Positions 26,784-32,543 of a stretch of 40,877 nt of DNA are shown piece by piece. The stretch covers positions 1-40,877 of IMG/VR virus record IMGVR_UViG_3300025896_000055; one strand, 5' to 3'. The position numbers and the translations under genes are program-made. The notes beneath the pieces are model-generated. The model did not search any database. It was not told where the DNA came from and saw nothing but the letters and a program-made list of their open reading frames with translations. How positions within the stretch are numbered: position 1 is the first letter of the stretch; every line of letters starts with the position of its first letter. The DNA comes from a virus.

Positions 26784-26894
26784 ATGACGAACCCAGATTA
26801 AGCGTAAGACCGAATTCTAGGAGGTCGGGTTCGTTGCCCCCTCTTTGTCTCCCCCATATAACCACGAAAAGGGGGGTGTTTTGACAAAAGTTGC

Positions 26895-26916
26895 ATTATT
26901 AAGGTTTCTTAATAAT
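26895..26916. promoter_or_regulatory. Perfect AT-rich inverted repeat, possible operator
   Basis: ATTATTAAG-GTTT-CTTAATAAT: two perfect 9-bp arms and a 4-base centre in an otherwise GC-rich region. It sits between outward-facing TTGACA boxes at 26881-26886 and 26937-26942, where a repressor or activator dimer could act on both runs. Confidence 0.45.
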
Positions 26917-26942
26917 AGGGAGGAGGTCGACCAGCTTGTCAA
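26912..26942 (-). promoter_or_regulatory. Possible minus-strand promoter for the late run
   Basis: On the minus strand TTGACA (26942-26937) is followed after 19 bases by TATTAT (26917-26912). The -35 is consensus and the -10 differs at one position, but the spacer is two bases longer than ideal. It overlaps one arm of the inverted repeat and would start transcription about 170 bases before the first late gene. Confidence 0.35.
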
Positions 26943-27167
26943 GGGTTCTTTATCAGGGGGTTGGCCCGCCTTATCAGTGGGGTGTTCAGGTGCGGGAGGG
27001 CATTCCACCCCCAAACCGAACGCCCGTTCTATATGCTCGGGGGGGAGGGGTGGCACAAATTGTGCCATCGTGCGGATACTGGGGGGGAGTATACCCCGAT
27101 ACGCCCGAGGTGGGGGATAGTGGGCGAGCTGGTAGGGGATTATCGAGGGGGATAGCCCGAGCTATGA

Positions 27168-27183
27168 GGGAGGGGAGGGGGGG
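27168..27183 (+). other. G-quadruplex-like run
   Basis: GGGAGGGGAGGGGGGG has four or more runs of three Gs with one-base loops, a strong G4-forming pattern on the plus strand. A similar run, GGGGGGGAGGGGTGG, lies at 27039-27053. Immediately after 27183 the strand becomes C-rich. Confidence 0.45.
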
Positions 27184-27185
27184 CG

Positions 27186-27250
27186 ATACCCCCTAGCCCC
27201 TAGCTCATACCCCCTAGCCCGTACCCGTAGGCCATACCCCCCGAGCTAGG
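27186..27250. repeat. Short direct repeats, iteron-like
   Basis: ATACCCCCTAGCCC occurs at 27186-27199 and again at 27207-27220, with a degenerate third copy (ATACCCCCCGAGC) from 27234. Spacings are 21 and 27 bases. The segment CCCCTAGCTCATA between copies (27197-27209) is identical to sequence after the intergenic hairpins at 28543 and 29857. Replication iterons or relics of the intergenic cassette are both possible. Confidence 0.4.
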
Positions 27251-27367
27251 CCCGCACGCCGTAGGCCCCCCAACGCGCCACGCTACGCCCCGATGATCCA
27301 CGGCCCGCCCCGATACACCGCCCCGCCCCCTATCGGGCCGCTACGGGCCGCCCTAGGCCGTATATAT

Positions 27368-27386
27368 AATATTCATTATGAATATT
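27368..27386. promoter_or_regulatory. Perfect palindrome beside a TATAAT box
   Basis: AATATTCAT-T-ATGAATATT: 9-bp arms around one base, in an AT island within GC-rich DNA. TATAAT at 27365-27370 could be the -10 of a promoter for the plus-strand run, though I see no good -35 17 bases upstream. An activator- or repressor-controlled early promoter fits. Confidence 0.45.
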
Positions 27387-27400
27387 GGTAGGGTACTTGA

Positions 27401-27462
27401 CGAGCTACACGCGGCCCCTTAGTCTTACCCTAGCGGCCGAGCTATACCCTACGTGTAGCTCG
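27401..27462. repeat. Long-loop inverted repeat before the first plus-strand gene
   Basis: CGAGCTACACG (27401-27411) and CGTGTAGCTCG (27452-27462) are perfect 11-bp inverted arms separated by 40 bases; GGGTAC and GTACCC extend the arms further out with a 4-base offset. The structure ends 26 bases before ATG 27489 and could fold the early mRNA leader. Confidence 0.45.
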
Positions 27463-27488
27463 TACCCGCCGAGAATAAGGGGGACGCT

Positions 27489-27749
27489 ATGAATAAGGTA
27501 AGCGCATACGAGCTGGGCCGAGTAATGGGCGTAGCTCGTGGGCAATCAATCAACGGGGCCGCAACGCCCGCCGAGCTGGCCGCCGTCGAGGTCGCCACGC
27601 TCACGATGATCGAGGCCGTACGGGCCGAGGCCATCGGCGGCAATATCAACAACTACGAGGAGCACGAGGAGCTCGTGCGCGGCGTGCGGGACGGCCAGAA
27701 CTACGCAATGGGCCGAGCTACGAAGCTTGGCGAGGCCGCCCGCGCCTAG
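27489..27749 (+). CDS. Hypothetical protein, 86 aa, first early gene
   Basis: An 86-aa Ala/Glu-rich, mostly helical protein starting MNKVSAYELGRVMGVARGQS. No family recognised. The ATG follows AAGGGGGACGCT, the G-rich ribosome site used by the whole island. It ends in TAG and is followed by the first intergenic hairpin cassette. As first gene after the control region it may be an early host-takeover or regulatory protein. Very GC-rich; the reading frame is supported by the ribosome site and third-position bias. Confidence 0.55.
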   Translation: MNKVSAYELGRVMGVARGQSINGAATPAELAAVEVATLTMIEAVRAEAIGGNINNYEEHEELVRGVRDGQNYAMGRATKLGEAARA

Positions 27750-27758
27750 CGGGTACAC

Positions 27759-27785
27759 GGGGCGGGGCCGAGCTGGCCCCGCCCC
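27759..27785 (+). promoter_or_regulatory. Intergenic hairpin cassette 1
   Basis: GGGGCGGGGCC-GAGCT-GGCCCCGCCCC, a perfect 11-bp stem ten bases after a TAG stop, followed by CCTAGCATATGA and the ribosome site GGGGGA. No U-run, so it is not a classic terminator. First of four similar cassettes. Confidence 0.7.
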
Positions 27786-27806
27786 CTAGCATATGAGGGG
27801 GAAGCT

Positions 27807-28103
27807 ATGAGCTACGAGCTGGACGATATCAAGGGGGACGAGAATCTCATCGAGGCGATGGGCGAGCAATACGCGGGGGACGGCCGCACGTACGCGGACG
27901 AGCTAGCGGCGGCCGATACGTGGGCCGCCGTATATGAGGCCCTCGTGGGGGCGTGCGCGGTAGCACGTATGAGCGGGGACTATTGCGCCGCGGAGAATAT
28001 CCGCGAGGCCGTGGGCCGCTACCACGCCGAGCTCATCGAGGGGCGCACGTGCGCTATATACGCCCGCCAGCTCGCGCAATGGGTTGCGCACGCTACCCGC
28101 TAG
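27807..28103 (+). CDS. Hypothetical protein, 98 aa
   Basis: A 98-aa acidic helical protein starting MSYELDDIKGDENLIEAMGE, with AADTWAAVYEALVGACAVAR and RQLAQWVAHATR helices. No family recognised. It has the GGGGGA ribosome site at the end of cassette 1 and a TAG stop before cassette 2. It lies in the same frame as the previous gene, separated only by TAG with no other stop in the gap. Confidence 0.55.
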   Translation: MSYELDDIKGDENLIEAMGEQYAGDGRTYADELAAADTWAAVYEALVGACAVARMSGDYCAAENIREAVGRYHAELIEGRTCAIYARQLAQWVAHATR

Positions 28104-28121
28104 GGGTATGATCGAGGGGCG

Positions 28122-28144
28122 GGGGGGCCGCGTTGCGGCCCCCC
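28122..28144 (+). promoter_or_regulatory. Intergenic hairpin cassette 2
   Basis: GGGGGGCCGC-GTT-GCGGCCCCCC, a perfect 10-bp stem with GTT loop, then CCTAGCCCGATAGGATA and the GGGGGA ribosome site of the next gene. Loop and lower stem are nearly identical to cassette 3. Confidence 0.7.
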
Positions 28145-28169
28145 TAGCCCGATAGGATAGGGGGACGAT

Positions 28170-28535
28170 ATGGCAAGAATCAAGCTACCAGCGGCCTACG
28201 AGAATCGGGCCGCCTACGAGGATCGAGCGGCCGAGCTGGCCGCCGAGCTGGACGGCGGGGCGGGTGTATTGTGTGGGATTCTTACCCGCTACCTCGGCCC
28301 TACTAACAATAGAGGGAGCAGGATCGTAGCCGAGCTGGCGGGCGGCGCGGGCCGCCCTAGCGTAGCCGTAGGCTACCCGTACGCGCTCAACGAGCTAGGC
28401 CGCCACACGTTAGCGGCTATGGCCCTCGTGGACGCGCTCAACGAGCTAGACGGCCCCGATAGCCTCGATCATATGAGGATCAAGGGGGCGTGCGCTACGG
28501 CCGAGGGCTACGCGTTCACAATCGGGCGAGCATAG
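28170..28535 (+). CDS. Hypothetical protein, 121 aa
   Basis: A 121-aa protein starting MARIKLPAAYENRAAYEDRA, with Ala/Glu-rich helices, AVGYPYALNELGRHTLAAM and a C-terminal DHMRIKGACATAEGYAF. No known domain. Start chosen at the ATG six bases after GGGGGA; stop TAG precedes cassette 3. Its place just before the clamp gene suggests a replication-linked role, but nothing in the sequence proves it. Confidence 0.55.
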   Translation: MARIKLPAAYENRAAYEDRAAELAAELDGGAGVLCGILTRYLGPTNNRGSRIVAELAGGAGRPSVAVGYPYALNELGRHTLAAMALVDALNELDGPDSLDHMRIKGACATAEGYAFTIGRA

Positions 28536-28542
28536 CCGAGCA

Positions 28543-28565
28543 GGGGGGCCGCGTTGCGGCTCCCC
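28543..28565 (+). promoter_or_regulatory. Intergenic hairpin cassette 3
   Basis: GGGGGGCCGC-GTT-GCGGCTCCCC, a 10-bp stem (one G-U pair in RNA) with the same GTT loop as cassette 2, then CCTAGCTCATAGCACGAA and AGGGGGA before the clamp ATG. Confidence 0.7.
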
Positions 28566-28591
28566 TAGCTCATAGCACGAAGGGGGAGAAT

Positions 28592-29845
28592 ATGAGCAAC
28601 GGGACGCTATCGACGGCGGCGGGGGTCCGCCGCTATATGAGGGCCGTAGGGTCCAAAGCGGCACGGCGTAGCACGCCCGTGCTGGTGTATGAGGGCGAGC
28701 GGGGCTATGCGCTAGGGGCGCACGTAGCCGAGGGCGCGAGCGTATACGCTGGCGATACCGCAACGGCGCACGCCGCCGCTAGGGGGCTATTAGTCCCCGC
28801 GCGGGTTATTACGGGCGCACGTATCGACGCGCTACTATCGGCGGGCGGCGAGCTGGCCGAGCTGGTACGGGCGGCCGATATCGTAGGCGGCCGAGTTGAT
28901 GAGGCCACGCGGCCCGTTGAGCTGGCGGGCGCGTTGAGCGTTGAGCTGGTAGCGGGTCAAGGGTGGGGGATAGACGGCCTCACGTGGACGGCGCGGGCCG
29001 CTTCACGGGATACCGCCACGCGGCCGATTATGGCGGCCGTGGTAGTCGAGGCCTACGCGGGGCCGTTCGGGCTACGCCCGCGCTACGTTGCGGCGGATAA
29101 CTACCGCCTCCACGTATACGGGGACCGCGTACCAACGGCCGAGGCGACGGGGCTAGTACCCTACGCGCTGGCCGAGTACGTAGCCGAGCTGGCGGGGTCT
29201 ACACCCCGTGTACGGCGCGGCGATAGGGCAACGAGGCCGAGCGCGTGGATCGGGCGCGGGTCCGCTACGTGGTATGGCGAGCGGCACGGGTCCCTGCTCA
29301 TTGAGGCCGAGGGGGTAGCCGTGCGATCCGAGGATAGGGGCGCACGCTATCCCGCGTTCGAGTCCATTATCCCTAAGGGCGGCACGCATACGGCGCGGGT
29401 ATCGCTACCCTCGGCGGATATGGTCCACGCCCTACGGGGGACGCTGGACGCGGCCAAGCTCATCGCCGCACGGGCGGGGGATACGCTGGCCGAGCGGGCC
29501 ACGTACGCGCTAGGGCCTAACGGCCTAGCCGTAGCCGCCCTCACGGGGCGGCCCGCTACCGAGGGTGAGGCCGTCCACGTATGGCCCTACGGGCTACACG
29601 TTGAGGGTAGCGGCGAGGCCACGATGGCCGCCGAGTACGTGCTGGACGCGCTGGCGGATCGGCACGGGGCGCACGTTGAGCTGCTGCTACACGGCGAGTA
29701 TCGGCCCGTCATCATTAGCGGCCCGCTATCGGGCGGGGCGAGCGATTATACGGCCGTCATAATGCCCCTACGGGGGCTAAGGGATAGCCGCGCCGCCGAG
29801 CTGGCGGGTATCGAGGCCCGCGAGCTAGTAGCGGCGGGCGCGTAG
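28592..29845 (+). CDS. dnaN: DNA polymerase III beta-like sliding clamp
   Basis: A 417-aa divergent beta clamp that would encircle DNA and tether a polymerase. Best marks are in the second and third domains: RYVAADNYRLHVYG (about 165-178, matching the ATDGHRL-type clamp motif), YPAFESIIPK (about 252), SADMVHALRGTLDAAKLIA, YVLDALADRHG (about 350) and the C-terminal IMPLR, the clamp hallmark, followed by a 24-residue extension. Length fits (366-400 usual). Start ATG 28592 is eight bases after AGGGGGA; an upstream ATG (28490) lies inside the previous gene. Reading the gene I find no CAG and no GAA triplet in any frame, so all Glu codons are GAG. Confidence 0.75.
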   Translation: MSNGTLSTAAGVRRYMRAVGSKAARRSTPVLVYEGERGYALGAHVAEGASVYAGDTATAHAAARGLLVPARVITGARIDALLSAGGELAELVRAADIVGGRVDEATRPVELAGALSVELVAGQGWGIDGLTWTARAASRDTATRPIMAAVVVEAYAGPFGLRPRYVAADNYRLHVYGDRVPTAEATGLVPYALAEYVAELAGSTPRVRRGDRATRPSAWIGRGSATWYGERHGSLLIEAEGVAVRSEDRGARYPAFESIIPKGGTHTARVSLPSADMVHALRGTLDAAKLIAARAGDTLAERATYALGPNGLAVAALTGRPATEGEAVHVWPYGLHVEGSGEATMAAEYVLDALADRHGAHVELLLHGEYRPVIISGPLSGGASDYTAVIMPLRGLRDSRAAELAGIEARELVAAGA

Positions 29846-29856
29846 GGTATAGGGCA

Positions 29857-29878
29857 GGGGGCGGCGTTAGCCGCCCCC
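29857..29878 (+). promoter_or_regulatory. Intergenic hairpin cassette 4
   Basis: GGGGGCGGC-GTTA-GCCGCCCCC, a perfect 9-bp stem, then TAGCTCATAGCATA and GGGGGA before ATG 29903. The segment CCCCTAGCTCATAGCA is identical to that after cassette 3. Confidence 0.7.
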
Positions 29879-29902
29879 TAGCTCATAGCATAGGGGGATA
29901 CG

Positions 29903-30247
29903 ATGAGCGAGTCGATGAGCTGGCAGGATAGCGGCAACTGGATTGAGTGTACGTGCGGCAACGCCGTCCATACGGGGGGATTCTATCCCGCCGATAGCGC
30001 AACGGGGGCCGAGCTAGAACCAGACGCGGGAGGCCCGTGGGATCAACGCACGTACGTATGCGGCGGGTGCGGGGTGTACGGCGTACCAGCTACGCCCGCC
30101 GCTAATGCTAGGTGTTTTGAGTGCGGCAGGGTAGGCGGGTCGCTCGATGAATCGGCCTCACTATGCCGCGAGTGCGAGCGGGTAGTGTTTGATGATCGGC
30201 GCGGCGTAGCACGAGTGCGGCGCAACCCCGCCGAGGCTACCGAGTGA
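29903..30247 (+). CDS. Zinc-ribbon protein, 114 aa
   Basis: A 114-aa protein with four cysteine pairs: CTCG near 16, CGGCG near 53, CFECG near 71 and CRECE near 88, the spacing of two zinc ribbons. Between them are acidic and Gly-rich stretches. The C-terminus is basic (RRGVARVRRNPAEATE). Such small ribbons bind DNA, RNA or polymerase subunits. Not assigned to a family. The TGA overlaps the GTG of the RlpA-like gene. Confidence 0.55.
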   Translation: MSESMSWQDSGNWIECTCGNAVHTGGFYPADSATGAELEPDAGGPWDQRTYVCGGCGVYGVPATPAANARCFECGRVGGSLDESASLCRECERVVFDDRRGVARVRRNPAEATE

Positions 30248-30747
30248 AGCTCTACGCCTACGCCCTCACGCTGGGCCTCGTGGCGAGCGTTGCGTTGGGC
30301 CATATCTACGACGGGGGGCGGGTAGGGCCGTCCCCCGTACTCCTCTACGAGGACGCGGCCGCGCTCGTCCCTGACCCTACGCCTATGGCGTACGGCGTGA
30401 AGGGTCGAGCTACGTGGTACGCGGCCCGTTGCCCTGATGGCGTGAGCTTCTTAGGGCGCACCGATACGTGTCTGCCCTACGTCGCCAAGCGGGACGGCGG
30501 ACGGGGTGGCGAGCTGGTGTCCTATGCCGCCACGGGGTGGTATCGCTATGGTATGGCCCCAGTTGAGGCCATCGTATACTTCCACGCAACGGGCCGCTCG
30601 GTGCGGGTCGTAGTGCGTGATTATTGTGATGCGTGCGCGAAGGGTCGCGCCGTGATCGACCTATCGCCTACGGCGTTTTTAGCAGGGGGCTTGACGCTGG
30701 GGCAAGGGGTTGCTAGGGTGAGCGTGCGCTACTTAGGCGCACGATAG
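30244..30747 (+). CDS. Secreted RlpA-like double-psi beta-barrel protein
   Basis: A 167-aa protein with an N-terminal signal or anchor helix (MKLYAYALTLGLVASVALG) and a double-psi beta-barrel: GRATWYAARCPDG near residue 54, VRVVVRDYCDACAKG near 118, and VIDLSPTAFLAGGLTLGQGV near 138, the DLS-AF-LG pattern of RlpA/expansin-like domains. RlpA proteins cut or bind denuded peptidoglycan outside the membrane. It could aid lysis, block superinfection or alter the wall early. Cysteines near 63, 77, 123 and 126 may form disulfides after export. The GTG start overlaps the previous stop (GTGA). Last gene of the GC-rich island. Confidence 0.7.
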   Translation: MKLYAYALTLGLVASVALGHIYDGGRVGPSPVLLYEDAAALVPDPTPMAYGVKGRATWYAARCPDGVSFLGRTDTCLPYVAKRDGGRGGELVSYAATGWYRYGMAPVEAIVYFHATGRSVRVVVRDYCDACAKGRAVIDLSPTAFLAGGLTLGQGVARVSVRYLGAR

Positions 30748-30764
30748 TAGAGAAGGGGGAAGCG

Positions 30765-30905
30765 ATGAATAGCAAGCTGTTCGAGCATATCAAGAGGACG
30801 CAGAAGGAGAATAAGCGCCGCCTATTCTGGTGGCGTATGACGCTGGCGTGGCTGGCGTTCTCCATCTTTATGGCAGGGGTAGCAGTCGGGAGGATGTCGG
30901 TATGA
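30765..30905 (+). CDS. Single-span membrane protein, 46 aa
   Basis: A 46-aa gene with GGGGGA seven bases before its ATG, ending in ATGA overlap with the next start. The N-terminus is basic (FEHIKRTQKENKRRLFWWR) and followed by one membrane helix (MTLAWLAFSIFMAGVAVG), so it should sit with its basic end in the cytoplasm. Function unknown. Confidence 0.65.
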   Translation: MNSKLFEHIKRTQKENKRRLFWWRMTLAWLAFSIFMAGVAVGRMSV

Positions 30906-31132
30906 AGCTTAGCGAGGGGTTTGAGGTGTCGTGCGATGGTTGCGATACTATTCTTAACGATCCAGAGGATATCGTCGTGGGCTATTGGGACGGCGATTGC
31001 TTTATTGCCGAGGGCAACAACAGGGAGAGCAAGACATATTGCTTGTCGTGCGCTCCTTGTGAGTGCGACGATCACGAGAAGTATGCGCCGCATACTGCGG
31101 AGAATATTGAGAAGAAGGGGGTAAGTGTATGA
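30902..31132 (+). CDS. Small cysteine-rich protein, 76 aa
   Basis: A 76-aa protein with CDGC near residue 12 and a dense CLSCAPCECDDH cluster near 53, enough ligands for a zinc site. The middle is acidic (DPEDIVVGYWDGD). Start is fixed by the ATGA overlap with the 46-aa gene; a longer upstream frame overlaps that gene and lacks a ribosome site. The stop overlaps the next ATG. Not assigned to a family. Confidence 0.6.
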   Translation: MKLSEGFEVSCDGCDTILNDPEDIVVGYWDGDCFIAEGNNRESKTYCLSCAPCECDDHEKYAPHTAENIEKKGVSV

Positions 31133-31446
31133 GCGCAAGCGCAGAGGTTCATATTGCGGTAAGTCGTCCGTTTGACGACGACGCCGTGAGCAAGATTGTG
31201 GAGGACCATCTTTGCGATATCGGTATGTCCGATTGGGAGGTGGCTAGACTACAATCTGGCGCACTATGGGACAGCAAGGGCCATAGCGTTAGCTGGGACG
31301 TATTTGAGCAGAGCTGGGCTGATGGTCTGGTGAAGGCGATTTATGAGGTCGCACCAGAGGCAGACACGGAGGTCTACGTCTACAACCTAGAACGAGAGGC
31401 CGACGTGGTATCTCGTACGATTATGGTGAAGGAGGGGGCAGTATGA
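31129..31446 (+). CDS. Hypothetical protein, 105 aa
   Basis: A 105-aa acidic alpha/beta protein starting MSASAEVHIAVSRPFDDDAV, with SWADGLVKAIYEVAPEADTE and VYVYNLEREADVV. No motif recognised. The ATG follows AAGGGGGTAAGTGT, and both ends show ATGA overlaps, supporting a real gene in the early small-protein chain. Confidence 0.6.
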   Translation: MSASAEVHIAVSRPFDDDAVSKIVEDHLCDIGMSDWEVARLQSGALWDSKGHSVSWDVFEQSWADGLVKAIYEVAPEADTEVYVYNLEREADVVSRTIMVKEGAV

Positions 31447-31613
31447 GCAACAAGATCGAGGAAGGTCTGGTCTATCACGATTGTTTTGGTTGCGGCAAGG
31501 AGTTCAGGGAGGACGATGTATCGTGGGCAACCGAGGACGGCAACCTTACGATGATCAAAGGCAACCCGTACTGCGATTCGTGTTTGCCAGAGAAGGAGGA
31601 CGACGATGAGTGA
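31443..31613 (+). CDS. Small zinc-finger-like protein, 56 aa
   Basis: A 56-aa gene coupled to its neighbours (ATGA upstream; an 8-base overlap downstream). It has CFGC near residue 14 and CDSC near 44, a single four-cysteine zinc site, and an acidic tail (EKEDDDE). Function unknown; it belongs to the cluster of small CxxC proteins here. Confidence 0.6.
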   Translation: MSNKIEEGLVYHDCFGCGKEFREDDVSWATEDGNLTMIKGNPYCDSCLPEKEDDDE

Positions 31614-31818
31614 GGACTATGGTCTAGCCGTATCTTCCTGCTGCTATTGCGGGGAGTATGTGGTCGAGGGAGCAGACAACGCACGAGAGAACGACGAAGG
31701 TATGGTTCATACGTGGTGCTTTGATAAGTATAGCGAGGAGGCGAAGGCAGAGGCCTTTGCTTGGAGCGTAGAAGATGCTGCCATTGAGGCGGCACAAGAG
31801 AAGGAGGAGGCAGTATGA
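31606..31818 (+). CDS. Small CxxC protein, 70 aa
   Basis: A 70-aa acidic protein with CCYCGEY near residue 12 and HTWCFDKY near 35, so a C-x2-C / H-x2-C zinc site, followed by an acidic helix (EEAKAEAFAWSVEDAAIEAA). GGAGG lies upstream within the previous gene. The stop overlaps the next ATG (ATGA). Confidence 0.6.
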   Translation: MSEDYGLAVSSCCYCGEYVVEGADNARENDEGMVHTWCFDKYSEEAKAEAFAWSVEDAAIEAAQEKEEAV

Positions 31819-32003
31819 ACCCGAAGATCGCTGAACATAAGGATCACGAGTTGTCCGTTGCTTCGTATGGGCAAGGTGATGATACCTACAACATTGCGTT
31901 AGAGTGTGAAACTTGTTGGACGATTATCTTCGACAAAGATGTTTACTCATCAGACGAGGCCGATCAACTGGCAGATAAGTATAGGGAGGAAGCGGGACTA
32001 TGA
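31815..32003 (+). CDS. Hypothetical protein, 62 aa
   Basis: A 62-aa protein, MNPKIAEHKDHELSVASYGQ then YNIALECETCWTIIFDKD and a charged helix. One CxxC (CETC) with nearby histidines could bind metal. GGAGG precedes the ATGA-coupled start, and the stop overlaps the next gene as ATGA. No family recognised. Confidence 0.55.
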   Translation: MNPKIAEHKDHELSVASYGQGDDTYNIALECETCWTIIFDKDVYSSDEADQLADKYREEAGL

Positions 32004-32389
32004 AGACCGAGGAGTTCTATTGCTGGAACTGCGGGACGCAGTTTGAGGCAGAGGGATATCTACCTGGCAAGAGCTGGACGCGGGTCTGCCCTAACGAGGC
32101 GCAGCACGGCAACAGCCTGACCATTGAGGCGGCCGTACGCCTCATCAAGAAGTCAATGGGGAGGTTCTTCACCATCGCGTTTACCAAGCGCAGCACAGGC
32201 GAGCGACGGGTAATGACCTGCCGCCTCGGTGTACACAAGTACCTGAAAGGTGGCAAGAAGGCGTACGACCCTGAGAAGTTGGGGCTGATGATTGTATGGG
32301 AGCCGAAGTCGGCAGAGTACAAGTCGATCCCTACGGACGCCATCACGGAGCTTCGCTTCGCTGGAAGGAAGTATCAGGTGGTCAAGTGA
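32000..32389 (+). CDS. Zinc-ribbon plus SH3-like barrel protein
   Basis: A 129-aa protein with an N-terminal CWNCG and a later lone Cys before a second part: FFTIAFTKRSTGERRVMTCR, LGVHKYLKGGKKAYDP, LGLMIVWEP and a final ITELRFAGRKYQV. The second part matches a small phage family described as an SH3-like beta-barrel (RxGV-KxLKGG pattern). Likely binds nucleic acid or protein; function unknown. ATGA overlap upstream and GTGA overlap downstream. Confidence 0.6.
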   Translation: MKTEEFYCWNCGTQFEAEGYLPGKSWTRVCPNEAQHGNSLTIEAAVRLIKKSMGRFFTIAFTKRSTGERRVMTCRLGVHKYLKGGKKAYDPEKLGLMIVWEPKSAEYKSIPTDAITELRFAGRKYQVVK

Positions 32390-32469
32390 TTCAGGATTTA
32401 TGGTGGTTCGCAAAGGTCATACTATTTATTTTCATCATCGGTATTGTTGGCGCGGCAGGTGGGAGATGA
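32386..32469 (+). CDS. Membrane micropeptide, 27 aa
   Basis: A 27-aa gene: GTG start overlapping the previous TGA, and a TGA overlapping the next ATG. The product is almost wholly one membrane helix (DLWWFAKVILFIFIIGIVGA) with a GGR end. Stand-alone reality rests on the two exact overlaps; no ribosome site of its own is evident, as expected for coupled translation. Confidence 0.55.
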   Translation: MIQDLWWFAKVILFIFIIGIVGAAGGR

Positions 32470-32543
32470 GTGAGTTTGCGAAGGACTACCTTTGGTTCTT
32501 TCTGATTATCTTTATGATGGCTGCGTCATCGGCGGGTCAATGA
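32466..32543 (+). CDS. Membrane micropeptide, 25 aa
   Basis: A 25-aa gene (MSEFAKDYLWFFLIIFMMAA, ending SSAGQ) with one membrane helix. The ATG overlaps the 27-aa gene stop, with GGTGGGAG just upstream, and its TGA overlaps the ATG of the 202-aa gene. With its neighbour it forms a tandem of two tiny membrane proteins that could pair in the membrane. Confidence 0.55.
   Translation: MSEFAKDYLWFFLIIFMMAASSAGQ

Larger units (their letters stand above)
26734..27488. other. Divergent non-coding control region, candidate origin
   Basis: A 755-base stretch without a credible gene between the two divergent runs. It holds leader hairpins near 26747-26783, a perfect 9-bp AT-rich inverted repeat at 26895-26916, -35-like TTGACA boxes facing away on both strands (26881-26886 plus, 26937-26942 minus), a G-rich then C-rich block (27039-27260), short direct repeats, a 9-bp palindrome at 27368-27386 beside TATAAT, and a long-loop inverted repeat at 27401-27462. 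This is the only such region in the genome. Control-region and origin roles are inferred. Confidence 0.6.

Noticed and set aside
26881-26902. Plus-strand promoter using TTGACA 26881 with TATTAA 26897
   Set aside because: The spacer is only 10 bases; no proper -10 lies 16-18 bases from this -35.
26845-27196. Three overlapping plus-strand open frames in the control region
   Set aside because: All are Gly/Arg/Pro-rich shadows of G- and C-runs, overlap each other in different frames and lack ribosome sites.
28446-28763. Minus-strand open frame across the start of the clamp gene
   Set aside because: High GC keeps many frames open; it runs against the direction of the island and crosses hairpin cassette 3.
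27759-29878. The four GC hairpins as ordinary Rho-independent terminators
   Set aside because: None is followed by a T-run, and each is followed within 20-30 bases by the ribosome site of the next co-directional gene.
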